A stretch of DNA of 64,000 bases from JAWXCB01 sp034440455 (GCA_034440455.1 JAWXCB010000114.1:1-64000), one strand, 5' to 3'; shown: positions 44,278 through 52,870, numbered from the stretch's first letter. The notes: a model not told the origin generated them from the letters alone. Made by a program: numbers and translations.

Positions 44278-44691
44278 TTATTTAACCCGCTTTGTCTGCC
44301 CATCAAGGTCAAACAATAATTCTATCGTAAGCGATTTCTTCACATTGATTTCAGCTTCATACATACAGTCAATGCTATAGTCGTTTGCAATCGCGTGGTC
44401 TTCCCATACGCCATCATATTGCGCCTGGTTAATGATGCGGATAGTATGTTTCCCCTTGGAGGTAGTAACTGCTACTGCGTTGGACTGCGATTCTTTTTTC
44501 ACAGTAGAGGTGCCTTTCAGCTCATCGTCAATATAAACCTCGGTTCGCGTATCGTGGTCGTATCCTTCCTCAATACCTTTAAAAGAATATTTCACAGTTA
44601 CTTTTACATCCTTCTCGCTTGGAATCGAAGAAAACGAAGTGTTTAGAGCAGCAGCGGCAAAAACAGCGAGTACGAGTAAACCATTTTTCAT
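44278..44691 (-). CDS. Secreted hypothetical protein
   Basis: A 137-residue exported protein with a signal peptide (residues 1-20) and a beta-rich body: KVTVKYSFKGIEE, TEVYIDDELKGTS, GKHTIRIINQAQYDG, KSLTIELLFDLDG. The alternation suggests a single beta-sandwich, perhaps PEGA- or carbohydrate-binding-like. I do not recognise a family. It lies between the remnant genes and the RNA gene. Confidence 0.7.
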   Translation of the reverse strand: MKNGLLVLAVFAAAALNTSFSSIPSEKDVKVTVKYSFKGIEEGYDHDTRTEVYIDDELKGTSTVKKESQSNAVAVTTSKGKHTIRIINQAQYDGVWEDHAIANDYSIDCMYEAEINVKKSLTIELLFDLDGQTKRVK

Positions 44692-44800
44692 TGCAAATTA
44701 AATTTCACGCAAGATATTTTCTTCCTTGCAGGAAAAGTTTCAGCTATTGAACATTGCGTCTGTGGATTTGTCACGGAAGAGCAGCGAACAGGAAAGGCAT

Positions 44801-44837
44801 AAAACAAAAATCCCCCGCCAAACAACGTTGACGAGGG
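44801..44837 (-). terminator. Terminator of the structured RNA
   Basis: Minus-strand stem CCCTCGTCAA / TTGGCGGGGG (two G-U pairs), followed by ATTTTTGTTTT. It points away from the RNA. Confidence 0.85.
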
Positions 44838-45018
44838 TTTCTGGAAAGCTGTTAGGGAAGGAGTCGAACCTCCACGGGGCGGTTAGCCGCAGCACAATGA
44901 GGTGGTCAACCCCGTTCTCCGTTGCCGGAGAATCTATGCTGTGTTTATCCCTTGATCCCCACCCCCGAGACAGGAGGGCATGGCTGCCGGTTTCATCACC
45001 TAACAATTTGTAAAGAAC
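44801..45018 (-). ncRNA. Structured RNA with tRNA-like ends and an 88-nt insert
   Basis: The RNA reads on the minus strand from about 45018. From 45005 it folds with tRNA geometry: acceptor TGTTAGG pairs CCTAACA (44850-44856); TG at positions 8-9; D-stem ATG/CAT with an 11-nt loop containing GG, as in tRNA-Leu; a single G; stem CCCTC/GGGGG with loop CTGTCTC (GTC at the anticodon place); T-stem GGAGG/CCTTC with loop TTCGACT directly joined to the acceptor. Between the anticodon-type stem and the T-stem lie 88 nt (44874-44961) with a TTCTCCG-GCAA-CGGAGAA hairpin, GCGG-CTAA-CCGC, and a possible pseudoknot (ACGGGG with CCCCGT across CAGCATAG/TTGTGCTG). CCA is not encoded. It has its own promoter and terminator. 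I cannot name the RNA class. Confidence 0.75.
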
Positions 45019-45024
45019 TTGTAG

Positions 45025-45055
45025 CAAACTTACACTCCTTGTACGGGAATTGCAA
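45025..45055 (-). promoter_or_regulatory. Promoter of the structured RNA
   Basis: Minus-strand TTG (45053-45055), 20 nt, then TAAGTTTG (45025-45032). This is a full match to the Bacteroidota -33/-7 pattern and puts the RNA start near 45018. Confidence 0.8.
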
Positions 45056-45141
45056 GAATTGTATTCAGAAAACAAAAAAATTACAATTTCGTTAAAATAC
45101 CATAGCTTCAATTATAATTAATTCAAAATAACCCGCTTAAC

Positions 45142-45654
45142 ATGCCAAAGAATTTGCAAATTGACAAGACCGACCGGGAGATTCTTGCCCTGCTGATGCG
45201 CGATGCAATGATGCCCTACACGGAAATTGCCAAGAAAGTGTTTGTTTCCGGGGGCACTGTGCATGTGCGTATGAACAGGCTCAAAGAACTCGGCATCGTG
45301 AAAGGTTCGCATTTGCAAATTGATTATGCGCGGCTCGGCTATGATGTGAAAGCATTTCTTGGAATTTATCTCCAGAGAAATTCCCTTTATGATAAAGTAG
45401 TGGCGCATCTTAAAAAAATTCCCGAAGTGGTGGAACTGAATTACACAACAGGCAACTATAGTATGTTCGTGAAAATCATTTGCCGCGATACAGAGCATCT
45501 CCGACAGGTGCTGCATGACAAAATCCAGAAGATTGATGGCATCGAGCGCACAGAAACTTTTATCTCTTTGGAAGAAAGTATCAGCCGCCCTGTTCAGCTT
45601 TTGGAAGAAACTTCTAAACCCGCAGGAGGGAAAACGAAGGATAGGATGCAATGA
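45142..45654 (+). CDS. Lrp/AsnC-family transcriptional regulator
   Basis: A 170-residue regulator. The N-terminal winged HTH (IDKTDREILALLMRDA, YTEIAKKVFVSGGTVHVRMNRL) is followed by an effector-binding RAM domain (IYLQRNSLYDKVVAHL, VVELNYTTGNYSMFVKI) and a short C-terminal tail. Lrp-family proteins sense amino acids and form octamers; the target here is unknown. It is divergent from the structured RNA, with about 87 bp between the two transcripts' upstream regions, so it could affect that promoter. Confidence 0.93.
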   Translation: MPKNLQIDKTDREILALLMRDAMMPYTEIAKKVFVSGGTVHVRMNRLKELGIVKGSHLQIDYARLGYDVKAFLGIYLQRNSLYDKVVAHLKKIPEVVELNYTTGNYSMFVKIICRDTEHLRQVLHDKIQKIDGIERTETFISLEESISRPVQLLEETSKPAGGKTKDRMQ

Positions 45655-45697
45655 GCGAACAATTTGTTTCTGTATTTTAGCAATTCAATCCTTCCCA

Positions 45698-46555
45698 ATG
45701 AAAAACGTATTCCTTCCTGCACTTTTCTGTTGCATCAGTTTCCTCTCTTTCGCGCAAAGTGATAAAGTTGCCCTTGCCGAAGCCGCGCTTGCAAAAAATG
45801 ATTTCACGGGCGCGTATGACCTTGCTAATGCTGCATTACAATCACCGCAAAGCCTCGACAAAAACGCGATTGCCAAAGCAAGTTATATCCGTGGGAAAGC
45901 CGGAGTGAAAATGGCTTATGATGCAATGCTTGATGGAGATGAGATTGCTGAAAAAAAGTATGTGGATGTGCCGCTCCAGTCTTATCGTGATTTCCAAAAG
46001 GTAATTAACGCAGGTGATGAAACGATGAAAGCAATGGTAACGGCTGAATACAACAAACTCGGCAACGCGCTGCTCGTTGCCGGAACAAAATATGACGGAC
46101 GCTTTAATGACAACACCGAAACCGCTGATTCATCGCTATTGGATAAAGCCATTGAAAATTTTTCAGGCTCCATCGAAATTTTCGAATTGACAAAAAAAGA
46201 AAAATTCAAGCCTTACCTGTTCCGTGGTGATGTTTTTTTTACAAAAAAGAAATTCAACGAAGCCACTGCCGATTACACAAAAGCGTTCGCGCTGTTTGAA
46301 GGCGCACCACGCGATAATCCCGACTTTAATATTGGCGACCTCGGCTACAGGCTTGCTTATATGCAAGCTGCTGTATTCAACAAAAAAGATGTCGCGCTGC
46401 AAACGCTTGAAAAAACACGCAAGTTGCTCGATGCTGAGATGCAGCTTGCAGAATCTAAGAAAGATAAATTAGGCGAGCGTTACGCAGAGTGCAAAACTGA
46501 ATATGAATACTTCAAAAGCGAACTTGCTGAGTTGGATGCCAAGTTGAAGAAATAA
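45698..46555 (+). CDS. Exported helical-repeat (TPR-like) protein
   Basis: A 285-residue protein with a signal peptide (MKNVFLPALFCCISFLSFAQ) and an all-helical body with TPR-like pairs (AEAALAKNDFTGAYDLANAAL, PYLFRGDVFFTKKKFNEATADYTKAF). The start ATG 45698 is chosen because the signal peptide begins there, although the frame is open upstream into the Lrp gene. It probably acts in the periplasm as a scaffold; its partner is not known. Confidence 0.8.
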   Translation: MKNVFLPALFCCISFLSFAQSDKVALAEAALAKNDFTGAYDLANAALQSPQSLDKNAIAKASYIRGKAGVKMAYDAMLDGDEIAEKKYVDVPLQSYRDFQKVINAGDETMKAMVTAEYNKLGNALLVAGTKYDGRFNDNTETADSSLLDKAIENFSGSIEIFELTKKEKFKPYLFRGDVFFTKKKFNEATADYTKAFALFEGAPRDNPDFNIGDLGYRLAYMQAAVFNKKDVALQTLEKTRKLLDAEMQLAESKKDKLGERYAECKTEYEYFKSELAELDAKLKK

Positions 46556-46618
46556 CAGACAGCCCAAATTCCACAATATTATTTTCATCATTGAGGTTAC
46601 TGTAAAATAACAACGCGG

Positions 46619-47257
46619 ATGAAATTTGCAGGAATGTTCCTTCCCTTGATTTGCTCCTGCATTTCTTCGCCACAAAATGAAACGGGAGACAACTCTCCTC
46701 TTGAAGCATACTTACCTGCCGCATCTGACAACTCCATTGACTTGGAAAAATTATTTACCGAAGATCCTTGCTGCATTACGGCTGGATTTGATTTTCCTGT
46801 CGGCATTCCTCATGCAAAGGGCTATTACAATGCGCAGGGCTTCCGAGAAAACAACCATCTTGGTGATGACTGGAATGGCAATGGTGGCGGCAACAGCGAT
46901 TTGGGTGATCCCATTCATTCCATTGCAAGCGGCTACGTAACAGAAGCGCGCGATGAAGGCGCTGGGTGGGGGAATGTGGTGCGTATCGTCCATGGCTGGA
47001 AGCAAAATGATTCCTGGCAATTTGTTGAATCGCTCTATGCGCATCTTGATACCATGCTTGTGAAAAAAGGACAATGGTTACAGCAGGGAGATAAAATCGG
47101 CACCATTGGAAATGCAAATGGCGCTTACTATGCACACTTGCACATGGAAATCCGAACAGAAACAGGCAGTGATTTAGGCGGAGGCTATTCTGCGGATACA
47201 ACCGGATACGTTAATCCCACATTGTTCATTCAGTCGCACCGCCACATCGGAGAATAA
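46619..47257 (+). CDS. M23-family zinc peptidase, exported
   Basis: A 212-residue peptidoglycan hydrolase-type peptidase. Zinc ligands are in place: His80 and Asp84 (NHLGDDW, H-x3-D) and His175 in YAHLHME, with the catalytic His142 (YAHLD) and His173. The N-terminus is hydrophobic with a lipobox-like LICSC. LytM-like enzymes cut cell-wall cross-bridges during growth or division. Confidence 0.88.
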   Translation: MKFAGMFLPLICSCISSPQNETGDNSPLEAYLPAASDNSIDLEKLFTEDPCCITAGFDFPVGIPHAKGYYNAQGFRENNHLGDDWNGNGGGNSDLGDPIHSIASGYVTEARDEGAGWGNVVRIVHGWKQNDSWQFVESLYAHLDTMLVKKGQWLQQGDKIGTIGNANGAYYAHLHMEIRTETGSDLGGGYSADTTGYVNPTLFIQSHRHIGE

Positions 47258-47307
47258 ACCTTGCGTTTCTTTTTTTGGCACGATGTTGGATTTCATTAGT
47301 TCAAAAT

Positions 47308-47312
47308 GGAGG
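47308..47312 (+). promoter_or_regulatory. Strong Shine-Dalgarno before the DUF4476 gene
   Basis: GGAGG with a 5-nt spacer to ATG 47318. It decides the start: an in-frame ATG at 47306 overlaps the site. Such sites are rare in this phylum. Confidence 0.65.
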
Positions 47313-47317
47313 TAACT

Positions 47318-48142
47318 ATGAAATCAAAACTTTTTCTCACCACAGTTTTTTCGCTGGCTTTAATCGGCAGCATCATTGCTAACCCTATCCGCACAGCGCT
47401 CAATTTGAGAATGTTTGACGGACGTCCTATCTCGGTCTTAGTGGATGGCATTCCATTCGGCACGGTAGCATCGCAACAGGAAATCCTTAATCTCAGCCCC
47501 GGGATTCACCGGTTGAAAGTGTTTGCTGTGCAGCAGCATCCGTTCGGCTGGAATCATGGCGCAATGATTCCTGTGTTTCGCGGCAACGTAGAAATTTTCA
47601 GCGACTATGCAATGTACACGTTTGTTGACCGATTTGGAAAATTAGTGATTGAAGATTATGAAGCGTTGTATTGCGAACCTGTTCCGCCTGCATGTCCTGC
47701 GCACGGTCATCTTCCGGGATATTCACCTTACCCGAATAACACGCAGTTCCCTAACAATGGTAGTGGCTTTCACGGTTCAACTTGCAGCCTTCCCGGCAAC
47801 GGAAATAGCGGAAACGGCTGGGAGAATAATAATGGATGGGGTAACGGAAACTATCGCGCACCGATGAATCAAAATGATTTCAACCAATTGCTGGGAACAA
47901 TTGAATCGAAATCGTTTGAAAGCACAAAACAACAGATTGCGCTGGGTGCTATTTCAAACAGCTATTTCACTTCGGAGCAAATCAGGCAGATGCTGAATGT
48001 GTTCACATTTGAATCAACAAAGATTGAAGTAGCAAAGAAGGCTTACGAAAGAGTGATTGACCCTGAGAAATTTTATGTAGTGTACAATTCATTCACGTTT
48101 GAAAGCAGCATTGACAATTTGCAGGCATCGTTAAGCCGATAA
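47318..48142 (+). CDS. Exported DUF4476 protein with PEGA-like domain
   Basis: A 274-residue exported protein. After the signal peptide (KSKLFLTTVFSLALIGSIIA) comes a PEGA-like stretch (GRPISVLVDGIPFGTVASQQEILNLSPG split by turns), then a long Gly/Asn/Pro-rich low-complexity linker with several cysteines, and a C-terminal DUF4476 domain made of three similar helices marked by the repeated FES/FESTK motif (SFESTKQQIA, TFESTKIEVAKKA, TFESSIDNLQ). The function of DUF4476 is unknown. I start at ATG 47318 because of the GGAGG 5 nt upstream. Confidence 0.82.
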   Translation: MKSKLFLTTVFSLALIGSIIANPIRTALNLRMFDGRPISVLVDGIPFGTVASQQEILNLSPGIHRLKVFAVQQHPFGWNHGAMIPVFRGNVEIFSDYAMYTFVDRFGKLVIEDYEALYCEPVPPACPAHGHLPGYSPYPNNTQFPNNGSGFHGSTCSLPGNGNSGNGWENNNGWGNGNYRAPMNQNDFNQLLGTIESKSFESTKQQIALGAISNSYFTSEQIRQMLNVFTFESTKIEVAKKAYERVIDPEKFYVVYNSFTFESSIDNLQASLSR

Positions 48143-48211
48143 CCTATTTCTCTTGAGGGCAGAGGGAAGGAAGAGGAGATTCGCTATCAATTGCGGGTCT
48201 CCTCTTTTTTT

Positions 48212-48273
48212 TGCCGGACTTTTTCCGGCATCTCTTTTAAAAGAAGAAGGGAATTGCGGGAAAAGCCCGCAAT
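48212..48273. repeat. Two adjacent palindromic repeats
   Basis: 48212-48230 is a degenerate copy of the 8538/21417 element (TGCCGGA, CTTTT, TCCGGCA). 48253-48273 is a different palindrome, ATTGCGGG-AAAAG-CCCGCAAT. Both lie between convergent genes and could end both transcripts. Confidence 0.65.
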
Positions 48274-48277
48274 GACA

Positions 48278-50356
48278 CTAATTTGCCGGGTATGCGATGC
48301 GCACGTGATAAATGCTGTTGAGCATTTTTTTGAAAACTTTTTTCAGAACCGTGATTTCCTTGAAGGTGATATCGCTGTTCACCAATTGGTTTTCTTTGAT
48401 TTTGTATTCGATGATTTTCTCAACGAGATTGTCAATGTCAGCGCTGGAAGGGCTTCTCAGGCTTCTTGCCGAAGCCTCCACTGAATCTGCCAACATCAAA
48501 ATGGCGGTTTCTTTTGAATAAGGCAGTGGTCCGGGATACCTGAATTTTTCAATGTCGTCTGCCTTTTCAGGAAAATTTTTCAAATAAGAATGATAGAAAT
48601 ACTGTACGATAGTAGTACCGTGGTGTGTACGGATGAAATCAATCACGATATCGGGCAGCTTGTGCTTCTTCGCAAGTTGAATTCCTTCTTTTACATGCCC
48701 GACAATAATCTTCGCGCTTTCTTCAAACGTTAAATCATCATGCGGGTTGATGTCGGGATTTTGATTCTCAATAAAATAAACCGCGTTTTCCATTTTTCCG
48801 ATGTCGTGATATAGTGCGCTTACTTTCACCAGCAGCGCATTCGCGCCAATTTCAGAAGCGGCTGCCTCTGCAAGATTGGAAACCTGCAAGGAATGTTGAA
48901 ACGTGCCGGGCGCTTTTATCGAAAGGTCTTTCAGCAGCGGCTTGTTGATGTCGGAAAGTTCAATCAGAGTGATGTCTGAAACAAATCCAAATGTTTTTTC
49001 AAATAACGGAACAAGCGGATATGCGAGTAATGTAAGCAACACATTTAAACTCAGCCAGCCGAAGTTGATGAAGTTGATATTCCGGAAGGAGCCTTCTTCC
49101 ACAATTGAAAGCGCGAAATAACCGAGCAGATAAACAATAAGAATAAATACGTTTGAGATAATAACCTGCGACCAGTAATAACCGCGCGTGTTGGAAAGTA
49201 TCGCTACCATGCCCGCGATGAATTGCAGAAACGCAAAGCGAATTCCATCAGGCACAATGAAAATACTCAGCAACACGAACGCAATGTGCGCATGTAGCGC
49301 GAGCGTAGTACCGAAAAACGTGCGCAACACCATTGGCAAAATGCAAACCGGGACAGCATAAAGAATTGCGCGGTTCGTCTGCTCATCAGATTTCACAACG
49401 GTGCTTACAACAATAATCATGAGCGTAATCAGCATAAACACCAGCAATTGTTTTCTGTTGCTTTCCCACACTTCGGACGAGAACAGCCTGATGAAGATGG
49501 AGAATATCGTAATGATGATGAGCGTGAGCAGAAAGTTTCCAAAGAAGATGACTTGCGCTTTTTTAATCCCTAACACGTTGCTCTCGAACTCTTCACGAAA
49601 CGACATCAATACGCGATGTTTTTCAGGAGTAACAATGCCTCCTTTGGAAATGATCTGCTCATCTTTCTGCACCTTCCCCTGCGTGATGGAAATGTTTTCA
49701 AGCAACTGGTCTTGAAAACGCAGAGTGGTGGATTCGTCATAAAAAACATTGTAGTCAAGCGATTGCTCAATGAGCGGCAGTAGGAAACCGAGTTGTTCGC
49801 GGTTCCCTGCCTTCAGGCTATCACGCGCAAAATCAAACGCTTCTTTCATACTGAAAAAATCACTGAGCAGGCGTTTATCTGCAAGATTATCTTCCGTGAG
49901 CAAAGTGATGTCTTTCCCCGGAGGAAAAGATTTATGCTCATCAATCAAGCTGATGATGCCATTGGAATAAATCGTATCAAGCACTTGCAAGCCTAACTCA
50001 ACGCATTTTTGAGAATCAATTTTTGCGCTGCCCGATTCTTTTAACTTCGTGTTGAAACTGTCAATGAATTTTTTCTGTTCGCTTTTTACAACCTCTGCAT
50101 TCAAGCGATAATAAGGTGAGAACCCTTCCAGCAAGTATTCCTTTTCCTCATCAATCTGCTGCGTGCTTTTTCTGATGCCGATGTCAAAAGGCGCAATGAG
50201 GTTATCATATTTCCACGGCTTGCCGATTTCAAACTCATATTTAAAAATGCCGGTCTTTGGAAAAAAAGCGGAGATAATAATTATTGCAGAGAGAATAATA
50301 ATGTACCGGAGAATGTCCTGATGCCGGTTGATGACGAGAAGAAAAAATTTGTTCAT
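48278..50356 (-). CDS. 7TM-HD phosphohydrolase (PgpH-like)
   Basis: A 692-residue membrane protein with an N-terminal span (about 17-33), a large extracellular 7TMR-HDED region (about 50-280), seven or so membrane spans (about 285-480) and a cytoplasmic HD domain. Metal and catalytic residues are in FQHSLQVSNLAEAAA, ALYHDIGKMENAVYF and RTHHGTTIVQYFYH. The layout is that of PgpH, a c-di-AMP phosphodiesterase; that substrate is inferred by family. Listeria-type regulation by ppGpp cannot be assessed. Confidence 0.93.
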   Translation of the reverse strand: MNKFFLLVINRHQDILRYIIILSAIIIISAFFPKTGIFKYEFEIGKPWKYDNLIAPFDIGIRKSTQQIDEEKEYLLEGFSPYYRLNAEVVKSEQKKFIDSFNTKLKESGSAKIDSQKCVELGLQVLDTIYSNGIISLIDEHKSFPPGKDITLLTEDNLADKRLLSDFFSMKEAFDFARDSLKAGNREQLGFLLPLIEQSLDYNVFYDESTTLRFQDQLLENISITQGKVQKDEQIISKGGIVTPEKHRVLMSFREEFESNVLGIKKAQVIFFGNFLLTLIIITIFSIFIRLFSSEVWESNRKQLLVFMLITLMIIVVSTVVKSDEQTNRAILYAVPVCILPMVLRTFFGTTLALHAHIAFVLLSIFIVPDGIRFAFLQFIAGMVAILSNTRGYYWSQVIISNVFILIVYLLGYFALSIVEEGSFRNINFINFGWLSLNVLLTLLAYPLVPLFEKTFGFVSDITLIELSDINKPLLKDLSIKAPGTFQHSLQVSNLAEAAASEIGANALLVKVSALYHDIGKMENAVYFIENQNPDINPHDDLTFEESAKIIVGHVKEGIQLAKKHKLPDIVIDFIRTHHGTTIVQYFYHSYLKNFPEKADDIEKFRYPGPLPYSKETAILMLADSVEASARSLRSPSSADIDNLVEKIIEYKIKENQLVNSDITFKEITVLKKVFKKMLNSIYHVRIAYPAN

Positions 50357-50373
50357 TCTGGCGGGAATGAGAA

Positions 50374-50646
50374 TTACTTTTTGAAAAGAACAGTCTCAAT
50401 TTTTCTGATTCTTCTGTCGTGGTCAACGATTGTTTTATCCCGCTCTGCAAGTTTCATGACGCTCAGGCGCAACTCTGAAACACCTTTATTGTTCATCACT
50501 AATTGGCGTTCAACCTTATCTAACCAGTCATTGCTTCTAATCATTTGTTTTTCCAGTCGCTCCAACCGCTCGTTGTTATCTTTCCGCATTTTCACGATCT
50601 CCGGGTGAAGGTCAATTATAGCGTTTGCTAATTTATCTTCGCGCAT
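50374..50646 (-). CDS. Small coiled-coil protein
   Basis: A 90-residue, highly charged helical protein (ERLERLEKQMIRSNDWLDKVERQL, split by regular Leu/Ile spacing), with no signal or membrane segment. It lies 17 bp upstream of the 7TM-HD gene on the same strand and may be cotranscribed. I do not recognise it. Confidence 0.6.
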   Translation of the reverse strand: MREDKLANAIIDLHPEIVKMRKDNNERLERLEKQMIRSNDWLDKVERQLVMNNKGVSELRLSVMKLAERDKTIVDHDRRIRKIETVLFKK

Positions 50647-50706
50647 ACTGGTCGGTTTGAAACAAAAGTAGTGTTTGCGGGGATATGCCCGGTGGGAAAG
50701 TTTTCT

Positions 50707-51579
50707 CTAAATGCTCACCGCTTCAACTCCCTTGTTCACTTTCTTCACCAATCCCTGCAATACTTTTCCCGGACCTACTTCGATAAAAGAGGTGGCTCCA
50801 TCCTGAATCATGTTTTGAATCGTTTGTGTCCACAGCACGGGGGTAGTGAGTTGGCGAATCAGGTTTTGCTGAATTTCAATTGGGTCGGTGTGGGGCTTTG
50901 CATCAATATTTTGATAAACGGGGCAGAGCGGCTCTTTAAAATTTGTTTGCAGAATAGCTTCTTCCAATTTTTTTCTTGCAGGCTCCATAAACTTGGAATG
51001 AAACGCGCCCGCAACTTTCAGCGGAACAATCATGCGCGCACCCGCTGCTTTTAATTTTTCGCTTGCAACTTGCACGCCTTCCATCGAACCGGAAATCACC
51101 AATTGTCCCGTGCAATTGTAATTTGCCGGAATCACTTCATCGCATTCGCTACAAACTTTTTCTACAACTGCATCCTCTAATCCTACAATAGCTGCCATCG
51201 TGGTTGGCGTTATAGAGCAGGCCTCTTGCATCGCTTTCGCACGCTGATGCACCAATTGTAATCCATCTTCAAAACTCATAGTTTGATTTGCAACTAACGC
51301 AGATAACTCTCCGAGTGAATGCCCTGCTACCATTTCAGGATGAAATTTTTCTCCTGCAAGTTTTACCAAAGCAATAGAATGCAGAAAAACAGCAGGCTGT
51401 GTAATTTCGGTTTCTTTCAAATTCTCTTCAGGTCCGTTGAACATCACATCGGTGATGCGAAAACCAAGCATTTCATTCGCCTGCTCAAAAAGATTCTTCA
51501 CCAACGCATTTTGCTCGTAGAGGTCTTTCGCCATGCCGGTGAACTGGCTGCCTTGTCCGGGGAAGATGTAAGCGCGCAT
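50707..51579 (-). CDS. fabD: Malonyl-CoA:ACP transacylase
   Basis: Loads malonyl groups onto ACP for fatty-acid synthesis. The 290-residue protein has GQGSQFTGM at the N-terminus, the catalytic Ser in AGHSLGEL, the catalytic His in AGAFHSKFM and the C-terminal EVGPGKVLQGL. It is coded 13 bp after folE on the same strand, an unusual but not unknown pairing. Confidence 0.97.
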   Translation of the reverse strand: MRAYIFPGQGSQFTGMAKDLYEQNALVKNLFEQANEMLGFRITDVMFNGPEENLKETEITQPAVFLHSIALVKLAGEKFHPEMVAGHSLGELSALVANQTMSFEDGLQLVHQRAKAMQEACSITPTTMAAIVGLEDAVVEKVCSECDEVIPANYNCTGQLVISGSMEGVQVASEKLKAAGARMIVPLKVAGAFHSKFMEPARKKLEEAILQTNFKEPLCPVYQNIDAKPHTDPIEIQQNLIRQLTTPVLWTQTIQNMIQDGATSFIEVGPGKVLQGLVKKVNKGVEAVSI

Positions 51580-51592
51580 TCTATAAAAATAG

Positions 51593-52225
51593 TTAACTCA
51601 GCTTCGCAGAAATCAAATTAATAAACTCATCACGGGTTGTCTGTTTTTCAAACTCGCCAACGAATGCAGAGGTGGTAGTAACAGAATTTTGCTTTTGCAC
51701 TCCACGCATCATCATGCAGAGATGGTTGGCTTCAATCACAACTGCAACACCAAGTGGTTTTAATGTTTCGTTGATGCAATCACGAATTTGCGTGGTAAGA
51801 CGCTCCTGTACCTGTAATCGTCTTGAATAAATGTCCACCACACGGGGAATCTTGCTTAACCCAACAATCTTTCCATTAGGGATATAAGCCACATGCGCGC
51901 GTCCGTAAAACGGCAGCATGTGATGCTCGCACATAGAATAGAGTTCAATATCTTTCACAATCACCATCTGGCTATGCCCTTCATTAAATAACGCAGAGCG
52001 CAACACTTCATAGGGGTCAGCTTCATAACCCTGAGTCAAGTATTGCATTGCTCTTGCTACACGTTCAGGAGTTTTTGCCAAACCTTCCCGCGAAGTATCT
52101 TCTCCCAGCGATTCGATAATCTGTTTGTAATGACCACTTATCAACTTTGTTTTCTCCGCGTTGTAAAAATTTTCCTGGCGGTAGTTGATTTCAAAATCAA
52201 GGTCGTCTTCTTTGTGGTCTTTCAT
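51593..52225 (-). CDS. folE: GTP cyclohydrolase I
   Basis: Converts GTP to 7,8-dihydroneopterin triphosphate, the entry to folate and queuosine. The 210-residue protein shows the zinc site CEHHMLPF and the second zinc Cys in NHLCMMMRGVQ, plus GLSKIPRVVDIYSRRLQ. The adjacent upstream gene is queD, 88 bp away, so here it may mainly serve queuosine. The gap contains AT-rich direct repeats (CATTCGTAATTCTCAATTCG-like). Confidence 0.97.
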   Translation of the reverse strand: MKDHKEDDLDFEINYRQENFYNAEKTKLISGHYKQIIESLGEDTSREGLAKTPERVARAMQYLTQGYEADPYEVLRSALFNEGHSQMVIVKDIELYSMCEHHMLPFYGRAHVAYIPNGKIVGLSKIPRVVDIYSRRLQVQERLTTQIRDCINETLKPLGVAVVIEANHLCMMMRGVQKQNSVTTTSAFVGEFEKQTTRDEFINLISAKLS

Positions 52226-52313
52226 GCTTTCGTGATTAGTTGCTCGTTGTTCAGATTAAGGTTTCATCTCTACATTCGTAATTCTCAATTCGTAATTCTT
52301 CATTCCTAATTTA

Positions 52314-52721
52314 TCATTCTCCATAGTATTCACACCAAATCGTATCCGTTTCCTGCAATTTGACACAGTGCAAACGGCATCCTTTAATATGCGGTTCCAG
52401 TTGATTCCAGATTTCTTTTACAAGATTTTCTGTTGAAGTGAATTTGCCCGTGAGAAACGGAACATCCAAATCGAGATTTTTATGGTCGAGCGCTTCAACA
52501 ATTTTCTCGCGGATAAGTTTGCTGAGTTCCTTCGCATTCATGATGAAACCCGTTTCCGGGCTTGGCTCGCCTTTTACGGTCACAAACAAATCATAATTAT
52601 GTCCGTGCCAGTTTTTGTTGGCGCATTTTCCAAAAACCTCCGCATTTTTCTCATCACTCCAATCATCTCTGCGTAATTTATGTGCAGCATTAAAATGCTC
52701 TTTCCGCGTCAGGTAAACCAT
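52314..52721 (-). CDS. queD: 6-carboxytetrahydropterin synthase family (QueD)
   Basis: A 135-residue PTPS-fold enzyme, the second step of queuosine precursor synthesis after FolE. Zinc histidines are in FNAAHKL and NWHGHNY; the catalytic Cys is in FGKCANKNWHGH, and the Glu at the C-terminus (KLQETDTIW) binds the pterin. It is upstream of folE on the same strand. A 6-pyruvoyl-tetrahydropterin synthase role is an alternative but less likely in bacteria. Confidence 0.9.
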   Translation of the reverse strand: MVYLTRKEHFNAAHKLRRDDWSDEKNAEVFGKCANKNWHGHNYDLFVTVKGEPSPETGFIMNAKELSKLIREKIVEALDHKNLDLDVPFLTGKFTSTENLVKEIWNQLEPHIKGCRLHCVKLQETDTIWCEYYGE

Positions 52722-52831
52722 TCGTTAATATTTTAAACAAAATTAAACAGAAAGGGGTTGCTGCTGAATTCGTTTGTGTTTCAGATTCGTCCTGCTGGGT
52801 GAAACGAAGCATCTCAACACTTGGCAAGCAT

Positions 52832-52870
52832 GAGATTCTTCTCTTCGTATGACTCCGCTCAGAATGACGC
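52832..52870. repeat. Dispersed intergenic repeat (GAGATTCTTC type)
   Basis: The stretch reads GAGATTCTTCTCTTCG...CGCTCAGAATGACGC, a form of short repeat common between bacterial genes. It lies between the convergent-facing ends of the queD upstream region and the WG-repeat gene. Confidence 0.45.

Noticed and set aside
44801..45018. SRP RNA, tmRNA, 6S RNA or RNase P RNA as identity of the RNA
   Set aside because: No GGAAG/AAGCAGCC core (SRP), no tag-coding ORF or tmRNA-type D-arm, no long bulged hairpin (6S) and no RNase P core motifs that I can see.
44740..45111. Open frame of 123 codons on the minus strand over the structured RNA
   Set aside because: The region is explained by an RNA with promoter, cloverleaf and terminator; the frame spans the promoter itself and has no protein-like features.
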